A stretch of 25,838 nucleotides of DNA from the NCBI GenBank assembly GCA_037135095.1, contig JBAXKZ010000019.1, positions 1-25,838 on the forward strand, read 5' to 3'. The translations under genes and the position numbers were made by a program. Positions 12,354 to 21,681 of this stretch are shown here, piece after piece. The stretch comes from CAIMZW01 sp037135095. Its GTDB lineage: Bacteria; Actinomycetota; Actinomycetes; Nanopelagicales; Nanopelagicaceae. The notes beneath the pieces are model-generated. The model was not told where the DNA came from. It searched no databases and saw only the letters and a list, made by a program, of their open reading frames with translations. The first letter of the stretch is position 1. The number at the start of each line of letters is the position of its first letter.

Positions 12354-13388
12354 ATGCCAATTGCATCGCCTGAGATTTATGCTGAAATGTTGGATAAGGC
12401 CAAGGCCGGTTCCTTCGCTTATCCCGCAATCAATGTCTCTTCATCGCAGACCTTGATTGGTGCGATCCGTGGCTTCGCCGAAGCAAAATCTGACGGCATC
12501 GTTCAGATCTCATGGGGCGGGGCGGAATATCTTTCTGGCTCGACGGTAAAGAACATGGTTGATGGCGCCGTTGCGCTCGCCGAGTTCGCTCACGTCGTTG
12601 CTAAAAACTACAACGTCAATATTGCAATCCATACCGATCACTGCCCAGCTGAGAAACTAGATGGCTTTATGCGTCCACTCCTCGCACTTGGTGCCGAGCG
12701 CATCAAAGCTGGTAAGGCACCACTCTTCAACTCGCACATGTGGGATGGTTCTGCGGTATCGATGCCCGAGAACATGACGATCGCCTCAGAATTGATCGAT
12801 GCCTCTGCCTTGGCCCGCACAATTTTGGAAATTGAAATCGGCGTAGTCGGCGGCGAAGAAGATGGCATTGAAGCGAAACACGATGCCAAGCTTTACTCCA
12901 CACCAGAAGATGCCTTGCTAACCATGAAGACACTTGGCTATGGCGAGCGCGGTCGCTACATGGTTGCTGCCACCTTCGGAAACGTCCACGGCGTGTACAA
13001 GCCGGGCAACGTAGTTCTTCAGCCAAAAATTTTACAGACCTTGCAGGCAGCAGTTTCAGAGTCCAAGGGTCTTCCTGCTGGCTCGAAGCCAATGGATTTG
13101 GTATTCCATGGCGGTTCAGGTTCGCTACTTTCTGAAATTCGCGAATCTTTAGATTACGGCGTAATTAAAATGAATATTGATACTGATACTCAGTACGCCT
13201 TTACCCGCCCAATCGCCGATCACATCCTCAAGAACTACGACGGCGTCCTAAAGGTCGATGGCGAAGTTGGAAATAAGAAGGCATATGACCCACGCGCATG
13301 GGGCAAGGCTGGCGAAGCCGGTATTGCTAAGCGCGTTGTCGAAGCCTGCGAAGATCTTCGTTCAACCGGTACTTCACTTATCTCCTAG
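12354..13388 (+). CDS. fba: Class II fructose-bisphosphate aldolase
   Basis: A zinc-dependent glycolytic and gluconeogenic aldolase that splits or forms fructose-1,6-bisphosphate. The 344-aa protein starts MPIASPEIYAEMLDKA as in actinobacterial homologues. It carries AIHTDHC (91-97, with catalytic D95 and zinc ligand H96), EIGVVGGEEDGIE, a TFGNVHGVYKPGN segment with another zinc ligand, VFHGGSGS and IKMNIDTDTQ. The frame is open upstream to ATG 12291, but that start lacks a binding site and would add a basic, unconserved tail; ATG 12354 has GGGAG six bases away. The long leader structure described above may control translation. purA follows after 36 bases and may be read through. Confidence 0.96.
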   Translation: MPIASPEIYAEMLDKAKAGSFAYPAINVSSSQTLIGAIRGFAEAKSDGIVQISWGGAEYLSGSTVKNMVDGAVALAEFAHVVAKNYNVNIAIHTDHCPAEKLDGFMRPLLALGAERIKAGKAPLFNSHMWDGSAVSMPENMTIASELIDASALARTILEIEIGVVGGEEDGIEAKHDAKLYSTPEDALLTMKTLGYGERGRYMVAATFGNVHGVYKPGNVVLQPKILQTLQAAVSESKGLPAGSKPMDLVFHGGSGSLLSEIRESLDYGVIKMNIDTDTQYAFTRPIADHILKNYDGVLKVDGEVGNKKAYDPRAWGKAGEAGIAKRVVEACEDLRSTGTSLIS

Positions 13389-13424
13389 TTTTAACTCCTG
13401 CCGTACTAGCTGAAAGAGACGATC

Positions 13425-14708
13425 ATGCCTGCCATAGTGTTGTTAGGCGCCCAGTGGGGCGATGAAGGCAAGGGAAAAGCAACCGATCTGCTTGGAGATC
13501 GGGTTGATTATGTGGTTCGTTACCAAGGTGGCAATAACGCGGGTCATACCGTTGTAATAGGCGACCAAAAGTATGCGCTCCATCTTTTACCTTCCGGAAT
13601 TCTTAGCCCCAATGTGGTTCCGGTTATTGGCAATGGCGTAGTGATCGATCCTTCAGTTCTGCTAACTGAAATTAAAGGGCTAAATGAACGTGGCATCGAT
13701 ACCTCAAAACTGAAGATCAGCACTAACGCCCACTTGATCACGCCTTATCACCGCACCATCGACAAAGTATCCGAGCGCTTCCTGGGTAACTCCAAGATCG
13801 GAACCACTGGTCGCGGCATTGGTCCGGCTTATGCCGACAAAATCAATCGAATTGGTATCCGCGTTCAAGATCTCTTTGATCCGTCAATTCTTCGTCAGAA
13901 AATTGAAGGCGCCCTTCGCGATAAGAATCAAGTGCTGATAAAAGTTTTCAATCGTAAAGGGATTGAGCTCGAGGATGTCCTAACCGAATATTTACAGTAC
14001 GCCGAAATTCTTCGTCCTTACGTTGCCGATACTGGCCTGCTTTTGGATCAAGCGCTCAAAGCCGGAAAGTATGTACTTCTTGAAGGATCCCAAGGGACTT
14101 TGCTTGACGTCGATCACGGTACCTATCCATTCGTTACCTCTTCTAATCCAACCGCTGGTGGCGCTAGTACTGGGTCTGGAATTGGGCCAACGAAGATCAC
14201 GCGCGTTATTGGAATCGTAAAGGCTTACACAACTCGGGTTGGTTCTGGTCCCTTCCCAACAGAATTGTTGGATGAAGATGGCGAGAAACTTCGCAGCATC
14301 GGCGGGGAAGTAGGAGTTACTACAGGTCGCAATCGTCGTTGTGGTTGGTATGACGCGCCGATCGCGCGTTACGCCGTTCGGGTAAATGGCTTAACTGATT
14401 TCTTCTTGACCAAACTCGATGTATTGACGGGCTGGGAGAAGATTCCAGTTTGTGTTGCCTACGATATTGAAGGCACGCGGGTTGAAGAACTCCCAGCTTC
14501 GCAATCAGATTTCCACCACGCTAAACCAATTTACGAATACCTACCTGGTTGGAGCGAGGATATTTCTGGCGCTAAAACATTAGAAGACCTTCCAACCAAT
14601 GCTCGCGCTTATGTTAAGTACCTTGAAGATATTTCGGGAGCTCCAATGTCGGCAATCGGCGTTGGTCCCGGACGTAATCAAACGATTTCAGTACGGGATC
14701 TCATTTGA
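13425..14708 (+). CDS. purA: Adenylosuccinate synthetase
   Basis: Joins IMP and aspartate using GTP, the first committed step to AMP. The 427-aa product shows the GTP-binding loop GDEGKGK (12-18), NNAGHT (37-42, catalytic His), GTTGRGIGPAYADK, QGTLLDVDHGTYPFVTSSNP and the C-terminal GPGRNQTI. AAAGAGA upstream of the ATG is a weak binding site. It begins a run of purine genes: its stop overlaps the TTG start of purD as TTGA. fba lies 36 bases upstream, and the fba-purA proximity is also known in other actinobacteria. Confidence 0.97.
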   Translation: MPAIVLLGAQWGDEGKGKATDLLGDRVDYVVRYQGGNNAGHTVVIGDQKYALHLLPSGILSPNVVPVIGNGVVIDPSVLLTEIKGLNERGIDTSKLKISTNAHLITPYHRTIDKVSERFLGNSKIGTTGRGIGPAYADKINRIGIRVQDLFDPSILRQKIEGALRDKNQVLIKVFNRKGIELEDVLTEYLQYAEILRPYVADTGLLLDQALKAGKYVLLEGSQGTLLDVDHGTYPFVTSSNPTAGGASTGSGIGPTKITRVIGIVKAYTTRVGSGPFPTELLDEDGEKLRSIGGEVGVTTGRNRRCGWYDAPIARYAVRVNGLTDFFLTKLDVLTGWEKIPVCVAYDIEGTRVEELPASQSDFHHAKPIYEYLPGWSEDISGAKTLEDLPTNARAYVKYLEDISGAPMSAIGVGPGRNQTISVRDLI

Positions 14709-15952
14709 AGGTTTTACTGATTGGCTCCGGCGGGCGAGAACATGCCCTGGCGGCCGCGCTAATTCAGGATCCCTCTTTGACCGAACTTCACGTCGCGCCT
14801 GGCAATCCCGGGATCGAAGCGATCGCGCTCTGTCACGTAATTAATATCGATGACAATTTGGCGGTTTTACATTTAGCCAAAGAGTTGGAAATTGAACTAG
14901 TTGTTATCGGGCCTGAAAAGCCCTTGGTAAATGGACTGGCGGATTTACTCCGTGGCGCGGGAATTGCTTGCTTTGGACCATCCGCCGCCGCCGCCCAACT
15001 TGAAGGCTCAAAGGATTTCGCCAAGAAGGTAATGAGCGATGCCGGTGTTCCAACCGCGAAGAGTTTCACCTGCTCTACTCGCGCGGAAATAGAAACGGCG
15101 CTCGATACCTTTGGGGCGCCTTATGTTGTAAAACATGACGGTCTGGCTGCGGGCAAAGGGGTCGTTGTAACCGATGATCGCGACTTTGCGATTGAACATG
15201 CCCTTCAAAGCTCCCAAGTAGTAATTGAAGAATTTCTCGACGGTCCAGAAGTTTCACTCTTTGGAATTTCCGATGGCCGCCACATCATTCCGATGCAGCC
15301 GGCCCAGGACTTTAAGCGCGCCTACGACAGCGACCTCGGTCCAAACACTGGCGGCATGGGGGCTTATTCGCCGCTGCCTTGGGCTCCCAGCGACCTGATC
15401 GAACAGACCTTGTCCCAAGTTTTAAATCCAACTATCCAAGAGATGGCTGCTCGCGGCACCCCTTTCGTCGGTTTGCTCTACGCCGGGCTGGCGATCACAA
15501 CCAAGGGCACCAAAGTCATCGAATTTAATGCTCGCTTCGGGGATCCCGAGACCCAAGTTTTGCTTCCTCGCCTCAAAACTCCGCTCGCCGAGCTTCTCTT
15601 TCGGGCGGCCACCGGAGCGCTAATCGAGGGCGAAGAGTTGCAATGGTCCGATGAATCGGCGGTGACCGTTGTCCTGGCCAGCGCTGGCTACCCGGCCGCC
15701 CCATTACTTGGGGAAGGGATCTCAGGTATCGATCCCATTGAAGGCTCCTTTGTCTACCAAGCTGGCACCAGCCGGCGCGAGGGCAGCTTGCACTCTGCTG
15801 GCGGCCGGGTTCTGGCCGTAACCGGGATGGGCAGTGATCTGACCGAAGCGCGAAACCGCGCCTACCGGACGATCTCGGCAATCAAACTTCGTGGCAGCCA
15901 CTATCGCAGCGATATTGCGCTCAATGCCGCGGTTGCGGAGCAAGGCAACTAA
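14705..15952 (+). CDS. purD: Phosphoribosylamine-glycine ligase (GAR synthetase)
   Basis: Ligates glycine to phosphoribosylamine with ATP, step two of purine synthesis. The 415-aa sequence has MKVLLIGSGGREHAL at its N-terminus and an ATP-grasp domain (VVKHDGLAAGKGVVV, EEFLDGPEVSLFGISDG, NTGGMGAYSP, FNARFGDPETQ). The start is the rare codon TTG 14705, fixed because it sits exactly where family members begin; it overlaps the purA stop as TTGA, so translation is probably coupled. The last third is visibly richer in GC (many GCC and GGC codons). purB begins at the base after its stop. Confidence 0.96.
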   Translation: MKVLLIGSGGREHALAAALIQDPSLTELHVAPGNPGIEAIALCHVINIDDNLAVLHLAKELEIELVVIGPEKPLVNGLADLLRGAGIACFGPSAAAAQLEGSKDFAKKVMSDAGVPTAKSFTCSTRAEIETALDTFGAPYVVKHDGLAAGKGVVVTDDRDFAIEHALQSSQVVIEEFLDGPEVSLFGISDGRHIIPMQPAQDFKRAYDSDLGPNTGGMGAYSPLPWAPSDLIEQTLSQVLNPTIQEMAARGTPFVGLLYAGLAITTKGTKVIEFNARFGDPETQVLLPRLKTPLAELLFRAATGALIEGEELQWSDESAVTVVLASAGYPAAPLLGEGISGIDPIEGSFVYQAGTSRREGSLHSAGGRVLAVTGMGSDLTEARNRAYRTISAIKLRGSHYRSDIALNAAVAEQGN

Positions 15953-17374
15953 ATGCGAGAGAATGCTCCTGTGAATCTTCTGGCTAACCGATATGCCTCG
16001 GCCCAGATGCGAGCAATCTTCGCTCCAGAAGCAAAAATAATTGCAGAACGCCAACTTTGGATCGCAGTCATGCGGGCGCAATCACAACTTGGTCACGCCA
16101 TCTCTGAAAGCACAATTGCCGATTACGAGAAGGTAATTTCGCAAGTTGATTTGGCATCGATCGATGCTCGAGAACGTCAGACCCGTCACGATGTAAAAGC
16201 TCGGATCGAAGAGTTCAATGCGCTCGCCGGTCACGAAGCGATTCATGCTGGTATGACTTCGCGCGATCTAACTGAAAATGTTGAAGCGATGCAGATTCGC
16301 GATGGTCTGCTTTTAGTACGTGATCGCGTTATTGCCGTTCTTGCACTATTAGGCGCTCGCGCTACTGAATATATCGATCAACCGATTGCTGGCCGTTCCC
16401 ATAATGTCCCGGCTCAAATCACAACTTTAGGAAAACGCTTTGCCTCCGCCGCTGAAGAACTTCTTTTTGCATATGAGCGACTAACTGGGTTAATCGATCG
16501 CTATCCGATTCGCGGCATCAAAGGACCAGTAGGAACCGCACAAGATTCGCTAGATTTACTTGGTTCCTCGGTAGCGCATTCGCAATTAGAAGCGAAAATT
16601 GCAGCGTACTTGGATTTCCAGAAAGTTCTGGACTCCACCGGTCAGATCTATCCGCGCTCCTTCGATTTCGATGTTGTCACGACATTGGTGCAACTCGCAG
16701 CTGCACCTTCATCATTTGCTACTTCAATTCGCTTGATGGCTGGTGCTGAACTCGTTACTGAAGGTTTCAAAGCTGGTCAGGTTGGATCATCCGCAATGCC
16801 ACACAAGATGAACACCCGCTCTTGTGAACGAGTAAATGGTTTGGCAGTGATTCTTCGCGGTTACGCCTCAATGGTTGGCGAACTCTCTGGCGATCAATGG
16901 AATGAAGGCGATGTTTCCTGCAGCGTCGTTCGTCGCATTGCAATCCCCGACGCTTTTTACGCCTTTGATGGTCTTATCGAAACTTTCCTAACAGTCTTGG
17001 CCGAATTCGGTGCCTTTCCAGAGGTAATAGCCGCGGAATTGGCTCGTTATTTGCCGTTCTTGGCCACTACCAAAATTTTAATGGCATCAGTCAAAGCTGG
17101 TGTTGGTCGCGAAGTTGCTCACGAAGTTATCAAAGAGCATGCCGTTGGCGCAGCCTTGGGAATTAGAGCTGGCAAACCAAACACGATGATCGATGAGATC
17201 GCAGCCGATTCGCGCATCCCGTTGGACAAATCAGAACTCGAAAGATTATTGGCACAACCGCTGGAATTTACCGGCGACGCCCAAGCTCAAACCCAGCGAG
17301 TAGTTAGTCGCATCGAGGCGATTACCTCCGCTCACACTGCCGCGGCGCAGTACCGACCTGGTTCTATTCGGTGA
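15953..17374 (+). CDS. purB: Adenylosuccinate lyase
   Basis: Cleaves fumarate from SAICAR and from adenylosuccinate, so it acts twice in AMP synthesis. The 473-aa product belongs to the fumarase/aspartase superfamily: HEAIHAGMTSRDLTEN, AGRSHNVPAQ (catalytic His region) and the signature GSSAMPHKMNT (278-288). ATG 15953 follows the purD stop directly with AAGG seven bases upstream. An in-frame GTG at 15971, after GAGAGA, would give VNLLANRYAS and also matches relatives, so the first six residues are uncertain. Its stop overlaps the GTG start of purC (GTGA). Confidence 0.96.
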   Translation: MRENAPVNLLANRYASAQMRAIFAPEAKIIAERQLWIAVMRAQSQLGHAISESTIADYEKVISQVDLASIDARERQTRHDVKARIEEFNALAGHEAIHAGMTSRDLTENVEAMQIRDGLLLVRDRVIAVLALLGARATEYIDQPIAGRSHNVPAQITTLGKRFASAAEELLFAYERLTGLIDRYPIRGIKGPVGTAQDSLDLLGSSVAHSQLEAKIAAYLDFQKVLDSTGQIYPRSFDFDVVTTLVQLAAAPSSFATSIRLMAGAELVTEGFKAGQVGSSAMPHKMNTRSCERVNGLAVILRGYASMVGELSGDQWNEGDVSCSVVRRIAIPDAFYAFDGLIETFLTVLAEFGAFPEVIAAELARYLPFLATTKILMASVKAGVGREVAHEVIKEHAVGAALGIRAGKPNTMIDEIAADSRIPLDKSELERLLAQPLEFTGDAQAQTQRVVSRIEAITSAHTAAAQYRPGSIR

Positions 17375-18222
17375 CGCTCGTGCTCCGCGGATGGGATCAC
17401 CTTCGCAGCGGAAAAGTGCGAGATCTTTATACCAATCAGAGTGGAAATTTACTTCTGGTTGCATCAGATCGTATATCTGCCTTCGATTATGTCTTGCCTA
17501 CTGCGATTCCCAATAAGGGCAAAGTTTTAACGCAGCTCTCACTCTTTTGGTTTGATCTACTTTCACCCGTCGTTCCTAACCATCTGCTTTCAACACAGGT
17601 CCCCGAAGAAGTACAAGGTCAAGCGGTAATCGTTAAACCTTTAATGATGTTTCCGATTGAATGTGTGGCTCGTGGTTATTTAACTGGTTCTGGTTGGATC
17701 GAGTATCAGGCGAGCCAAACAGTTTGTGGAATTGCGCTGCCAGCTGGTTTGGTCGATGGTTCAAAGTTGCCCGAACCGATTTTTACGCCGGCATATAAAG
17801 CCGAACTTGGCGAGCATGATGAAAATATTACTTTTGCGCAATGTATTGAACTGATCGGAGAAAGTGCGGCTATTGCACTTCGCGATCTAACTTTGAAAAT
17901 TTACCGCACCGCGCACGATTATGCCGCCACCAAGGGAATCATTCTGGCCGATACCAAATTTGAATTTGGCATCGATAGCGCTGGCCAAATCTGTCTGGGC
18001 GATGAGGTTTTAACACCAGACTCTTCGCGCTTCTGGGCCGCAGCAACCTGGAACCCAGGTGGCGCGCAACCTTCCTTTGATAAACAATTTGTTCGGGATT
18101 GGTTGCTCGGTTCTGGTTGGGATCGCAAAAGTCCACCGCCCGAACTTCCCGCCGAGATCGTGGCAAAGACCCAAGAGCGTTATGAATCGGCATATGAAGT
18201 CCTCACCGGAAAGGAAATCTAA
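17371..18222 (+). CDS. purC: Phosphoribosylaminoimidazole-succinocarboxamide synthase (SAICAR synthetase)
   Basis: Adds aspartate to CAIR with ATP. The 283-aa product shows GKVRDLY, LLLVASDRISAFDYVLPTAIPNKGKVLTQLS-type core seen as SDRISAFDYV and IPNKGKVL, ECVARGYLTGSGW, and the C-terminal signature LADTKFEFG and DEVLTPDSSRFW. The start is GTG 17371 within a GTGA overlap with purB; the next in-frame GTG (17380) would remove the first three residues only. Length agrees with the larger actinobacterial form. Two bases separate its TAA from the purS ATG. Confidence 0.96.
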   Translation: MTLVLRGWDHLRSGKVRDLYTNQSGNLLLVASDRISAFDYVLPTAIPNKGKVLTQLSLFWFDLLSPVVPNHLLSTQVPEEVQGQAVIVKPLMMFPIECVARGYLTGSGWIEYQASQTVCGIALPAGLVDGSKLPEPIFTPAYKAELGEHDENITFAQCIELIGESAAIALRDLTLKIYRTAHDYAATKGIILADTKFEFGIDSAGQICLGDEVLTPDSSRFWAAATWNPGGAQPSFDKQFVRDWLLGSGWDRKSPPPELPAEIVAKTQERYESAYEVLTGKEI

Positions 18223-18224
18223 CG

Positions 18225-18470
18225 ATGGCAAAGATCATTGTTGAAGTAGCGCTAAAGCCGGAGATCTTGGATCCCCAGGGGCAGGCAGTAGCTTCAGCTC
18301 TTCCTAGGTTGGGCTTTACCTTTGCCACCTCTGTTCGCCAGGGAAAGCGCTTTGAAATTGAAGTTGCGGGTGAAGTTACGCCAACGATGTTGGCTGATGT
18401 TGAGCAAGCCGCCCAAACTTTGCTCTCTAACCCAGTTATCGAGACCTACGTTGTAAAGGTCGAGGCGTAA
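18225..18470 (+). CDS. purS: Phosphoribosylformylglycinamidine synthase subunit PurS
   Basis: The small 81-aa subunit that bridges PurL and PurQ in the three-part FGAM synthase. The sequence has IIVEVALKPEILDPQG, LGFTFATSVRQGKRFEIEV and VIETYVVKVE, all family hallmarks. AAAGGAAA at about 18209-18216 is its binding site, within the end of purC. Its TAA shares a base with the purQ ATG (TAATG), giving tight stoichiometric coupling. Confidence 0.96.
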   Translation: MAKIIVEVALKPEILDPQGQAVASALPRLGFTFATSVRQGKRFEIEVAGEVTPTMLADVEQAAQTLLSNPVIETYVVKVEA

Positions 18471-19141
18471 TGAAGATTGGTGTCGTAACTTTCCCAGGCT
18501 CTCTCGATGATCGCGACGCGGCGCGCGCGATAGAACACGCTGGTGGACTCGCGGTTCCGCTCTGGCATGGCAGCGATGATCTCAAAGAAGTTCAGGCAGT
18601 CATTCTTCCTGGCGGTTTCTCCTATGGCGATTATCTGCGTTGCGGAGCGATTTCGCGCTTCGCCCCCGTTATGAAATCAATTATTTTGGCAGCTGAACAT
18701 GGTTTCCCAGTACTTGGAATTTGCAATGGCTTTCAAGTATTAACCGAAGCCCACATGCTCCCTGGCGCATTGACCCGGAACCAAGGTTTACATTTTCTCT
18801 GCACCGATCAAAAGTTACGAATTGAAAATAATGAAACCATGTGGACCTCCGGTTTTGAGAAGAATGAAGAGGTTGTGATTCCGCTTAAAAATGGCGAAGG
18901 CTCTTTTCAATGTGATGACGAGACATTGGCCATGCTCGAAGGTGAAGGTCGAGTAGTCGCGAGATATCTGGGCGAAGATCCAAATGGCTCGCGCAACCTC
19001 ATCGCCGGAATTTCAAATGCACGCGGGAATGTCGTCGGGCTAATGCCGCACCCAGAACATGCCATCGAAACTTTGACTGGCCCATCTGAAGATGGCTTAA
19101 CTTTCTTTACCTCAATTCTTCATCAGTTGGTGGGTCGCTAA
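18470..19141 (+). CDS. purQ: Phosphoribosylformylglycinamidine synthase subunit PurQ (glutaminase)
   Basis: The class I glutamine amidotransferase subunit that supplies ammonia to PurL. Residues: GVVTFPGSLDDRDA at the N-terminus, PGGFSYGDYLR, the nucleophile C85 in GICNGFQ, and the His/Glu of the triad H194 and E196 in GLMPHPEHA. The 223-aa length is standard. It overlaps purS by one base and purL by one base (TAATG at both junctions), so PurS, PurQ and PurL are almost certainly made together as a complex. Confidence 0.97.
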   Translation: MKIGVVTFPGSLDDRDAARAIEHAGGLAVPLWHGSDDLKEVQAVILPGGFSYGDYLRCGAISRFAPVMKSIILAAEHGFPVLGICNGFQVLTEAHMLPGALTRNQGLHFLCTDQKLRIENNETMWTSGFEKNEEVVIPLKNGEGSFQCDDETLAMLEGEGRVVARYLGEDPNGSRNLIAGISNARGNVVGLMPHPEHAIETLTGPSEDGLTFFTSILHQLVGR

Positions 19142-21366
19142 TGGCTTTAGATACTGTCGCGCGCGCGCAAACCAACCCAGATTCCAAACAGCCGTACGCT
19201 GAACTTGGATTAAGGGAGGATGAATACGCCCATATCAAAGAGATTTTGGGTCGTCGTCCAACCTCATCAGAGTTAGCAATGTACTCGGTGATGTGGTCTG
19301 AACACTGCTCCTATAAATCTTCCAAGGTTCATCTAAAGCAATTCGGCGACAAGGCGCCACACTCCGATGCGTTATTGGTTGGAATTGGTGAAAACGCTGG
19401 TGTAGTCGATATCGGACAGGGCTATGCCGTAACTTTTAAAATTGAAAGCCACAATCATCCATCTTTCATCGAGCCCTACCAAGGCGCAGCAACTGGCGTT
19501 GGTGGCATCGTTCGTGACATCTTGACCATGGGCGCACGGCCAATTGCCGTAATGGATCCGCTTCGCTTTGGCTTAGCTGATGCTGCCGATACTCACCGGG
19601 TTTTGCCGGGCATCGTTGCTGGAATTGGTGGCTACGGAAACTGTTTAGGGTTGCCAAATCTAGGCGGCGAAATTGTCTTCGATGAAACCTATGCCGGAAA
19701 CCCTCTAGTTAATGCACTTTGCGTAGGGGTCATGCGACATGAAGATATCAAACTAGCTAAAGCTCATGGAACTGGAAACCTCGTTGTGCTCTTTGGTGCT
19801 AAAACCGGTGGCGATGGAATCGGCGGCGTCTCAGTTTTGGCCTCCGAAACTTTCAACGCTGCCAAACCGACCAAGCGCCCAAGCGTTCAAGTCGGCGATC
19901 CCTTTGCCGAAAAAGTTTTGATCGAATGTTGCCTAGAAATTTTTGCCGCTGATCTGGTAATTGGAATTCAAGACTTGGGCGGCGCCGGGCTATCCTGTGC
20001 AACTTCAGAGTTGGCTTCTGCTGGCTCGGGTGGCATGGATATTCAGTTAGAGAAAGTTCCACTTCGCGATCCATCGCTTTCGCCAGAAGAAATTTTGATG
20101 AGCGAGTCCCAAGAGCGCATGTGCGCCATTGTCGAACCCTCAAAGATTAAGCATTTCCTTGCCATCTGCCGCAAGTGGGATGTAACCGCCACAGTGATTG
20201 GTGAAGTTACCGATGGCACGCGGCTTAATATCACCTTTAATGGCGAACTAATCGTTGATGTACCACCTCGCACCGTTGCTCATGATGGTCCGGTTTACAA
20301 TCGTCCATTCGCCGAACCTGATTACATCAAGGCGCTACCTGGATCAACCTTCAGCGTTCCGATGCCAACCACGCCGGTTGAAATAACGGCGGCAATCCTA
20401 AAGTTGATGTCCTCGCCAAACATGGCAGATAAATCGTGGGTCACTTCGCAATACGATAAATATGTACAAGGAAATTCAGTACTTGCACAACCAGAAGATT
20501 CCGGAATGATCCGAATCGATGAGCAGACCAACCTTGGCGTTGCAATCTCGACCGATGCCAATGCGCGTTGGTCTTACTTAAATCCTTACGAAGGCGCCAA
20601 ATTAGCGCTGGCCGAGAGTTGTCGAAATATCGCAGTCACCGGTGCCAAGCCGCTGGCGGTCTCCAATTGTTTGAACTTCGGTTCCCCCGAAGATCCAGAT
20701 GTGATGTGGCAGTTTGCCGAAACAGTCCGAGGGTTGGCAGATGCTTGTCTGGAACTTGGCCTACCCGTCACCGGTGGCAATGTCTCCTTCTACAACCAAA
20801 CCGGTACCGTCGCAATTTTGCCAACGCCGGTGATTGCAGTTCTTGGAGTTATCCAAGATGTTCGCGAACGCACCCCAATGGGAATATCGCGCGCAGGTTT
20901 GGATCTCTACCTAATCGGCGCTACCGACCAGAACTTCTCTGGCAGCGAATGGGCCTATCTTCATGGCGAGCTGGGAAACGCAGCCCCGCTTTCAGATTTA
21001 GCGATGGAAGCCCGCTTGATTGAACTATTGCTAGAGGGCCAACCTCTCTTTGATAACGCGCACGATCTAAGCAACGGCGGCTTAGCCGCCAGCCTTTCGG
21101 AGACGGTACTTCGTCACGGCATCGGCGCCACCGTCCAGCTTGAAGATGTGGCCGCAGCCTTATTCGCCGAAACTCCCGGCCGAGTATTGGTTGCGGTTGA
21201 TCCCAGCGCTGGCGAATCGTTATCTGTCCTAGCTGCCAAGTTCGATATCCCGCTCACCAAAATCGGCGTAACGGGTGGAACGGATCTAACTATCAACGGC
21301 GCTGCCATCACCATAACTGAACTTCGCGCCGCATTCACCGAGACCTTCCCGAAACTCTTCGGATAA
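19141..21366 (+). CDS. purL: Phosphoribosylformylglycinamidine synthase subunit PurL (small type)
   Basis: The ATP-dependent synthase subunit that makes FGAM from FGAR. At 741 aa it is the small PurL that needs PurS and PurQ. Visible motifs are MWSEHCSYKSSK, ESHNHPSFIEPYQGAATGVG, GARPIAVMDPLRFG, GAKTGGDGIGG, IQDLGGAGLSCATSE and the second-half GGNVSFYN and DLSNGGLA. GGTGGG within the end of purQ is a usable binding site. It is followed by a sterol carrier-like gene after 3 bases. Confidence 0.97.
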   Translation: MALDTVARAQTNPDSKQPYAELGLREDEYAHIKEILGRRPTSSELAMYSVMWSEHCSYKSSKVHLKQFGDKAPHSDALLVGIGENAGVVDIGQGYAVTFKIESHNHPSFIEPYQGAATGVGGIVRDILTMGARPIAVMDPLRFGLADAADTHRVLPGIVAGIGGYGNCLGLPNLGGEIVFDETYAGNPLVNALCVGVMRHEDIKLAKAHGTGNLVVLFGAKTGGDGIGGVSVLASETFNAAKPTKRPSVQVGDPFAEKVLIECCLEIFAADLVIGIQDLGGAGLSCATSELASAGSGGMDIQLEKVPLRDPSLSPEEILMSESQERMCAIVEPSKIKHFLAICRKWDVTATVIGEVTDGTRLNITFNGELIVDVPPRTVAHDGPVYNRPFAEPDYIKALPGSTFSVPMPTTPVEITAAILKLMSSPNMADKSWVTSQYDKYVQGNSVLAQPEDSGMIRIDEQTNLGVAISTDANARWSYLNPYEGAKLALAESCRNIAVTGAKPLAVSNCLNFGSPEDPDVMWQFAETVRGLADACLELGLPVTGGNVSFYNQTGTVAILPTPVIAVLGVIQDVRERTPMGISRAGLDLYLIGATDQNFSGSEWAYLHGELGNAAPLSDLAMEARLIELLLEGQPLFDNAHDLSNGGLAASLSETVLRHGIGATVQLEDVAAALFAETPGRVLVAVDPSAGESLSVLAAKFDIPLTKIGVTGGTDLTINGAAITITELRAAFTETFPKLFG

Positions 21367-21369
21367 GCG

Positions 21370-21681
21370 ATGCGAGATCCCGTGCTCCTTCAAGAAGTCA
21401 AAGGGATCTTGGCGCAGCTTGGCGCTCTCGCGCCTGGTCACGCGGTTGAAGTTCGAATTCCACCGTACTCCGCGGTGCAATGTGTCGCCGGTCCCAAGCA
21501 CACTAGGGGGACGCCACCCAATGTGGTTGAAATGGATTACACAACCTTGAAAGCGCTACTTAGCAACCAAGTGCAGTGGAACGATGCAATTTCATCCGGT
21601 GCAATTCATGCCAGCGGCGAACGGTCGGATTTATCCGAACTTTTCGCGCAGTTGGCTCTAACAATTAGGATCACCTCATGA
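21370..21681 (+). CDS. Sterol carrier family (bacterial SCP-ortholog) protein
   Basis: A 103-aa protein with the actinobacterial sterol carrier-like pattern: a basic valine-rich strand VEVRIPPYSAVQC, GTPPNVVEMDYTTLKALL, W in the middle and GAIHASGERSDLSELF near the end. The molecular role is not known; the fold is expected to bind lipids or other hydrophobic ligands. Genes of this family occur between purL and purF in other actinobacteria (I recall Rv0807 in Mycobacterium), so the location is conserved and a link to purine synthesis is possible but unproven. It overlaps purF by ATGA and lacks a signal peptide. Confidence 0.8.
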   Translation: MRDPVLLQEVKGILAQLGALAPGHAVEVRIPPYSAVQCVAGPKHTRGTPPNVVEMDYTTLKALLSNQVQWNDAISSGAIHASGERSDLSELFAQLALTIRITS

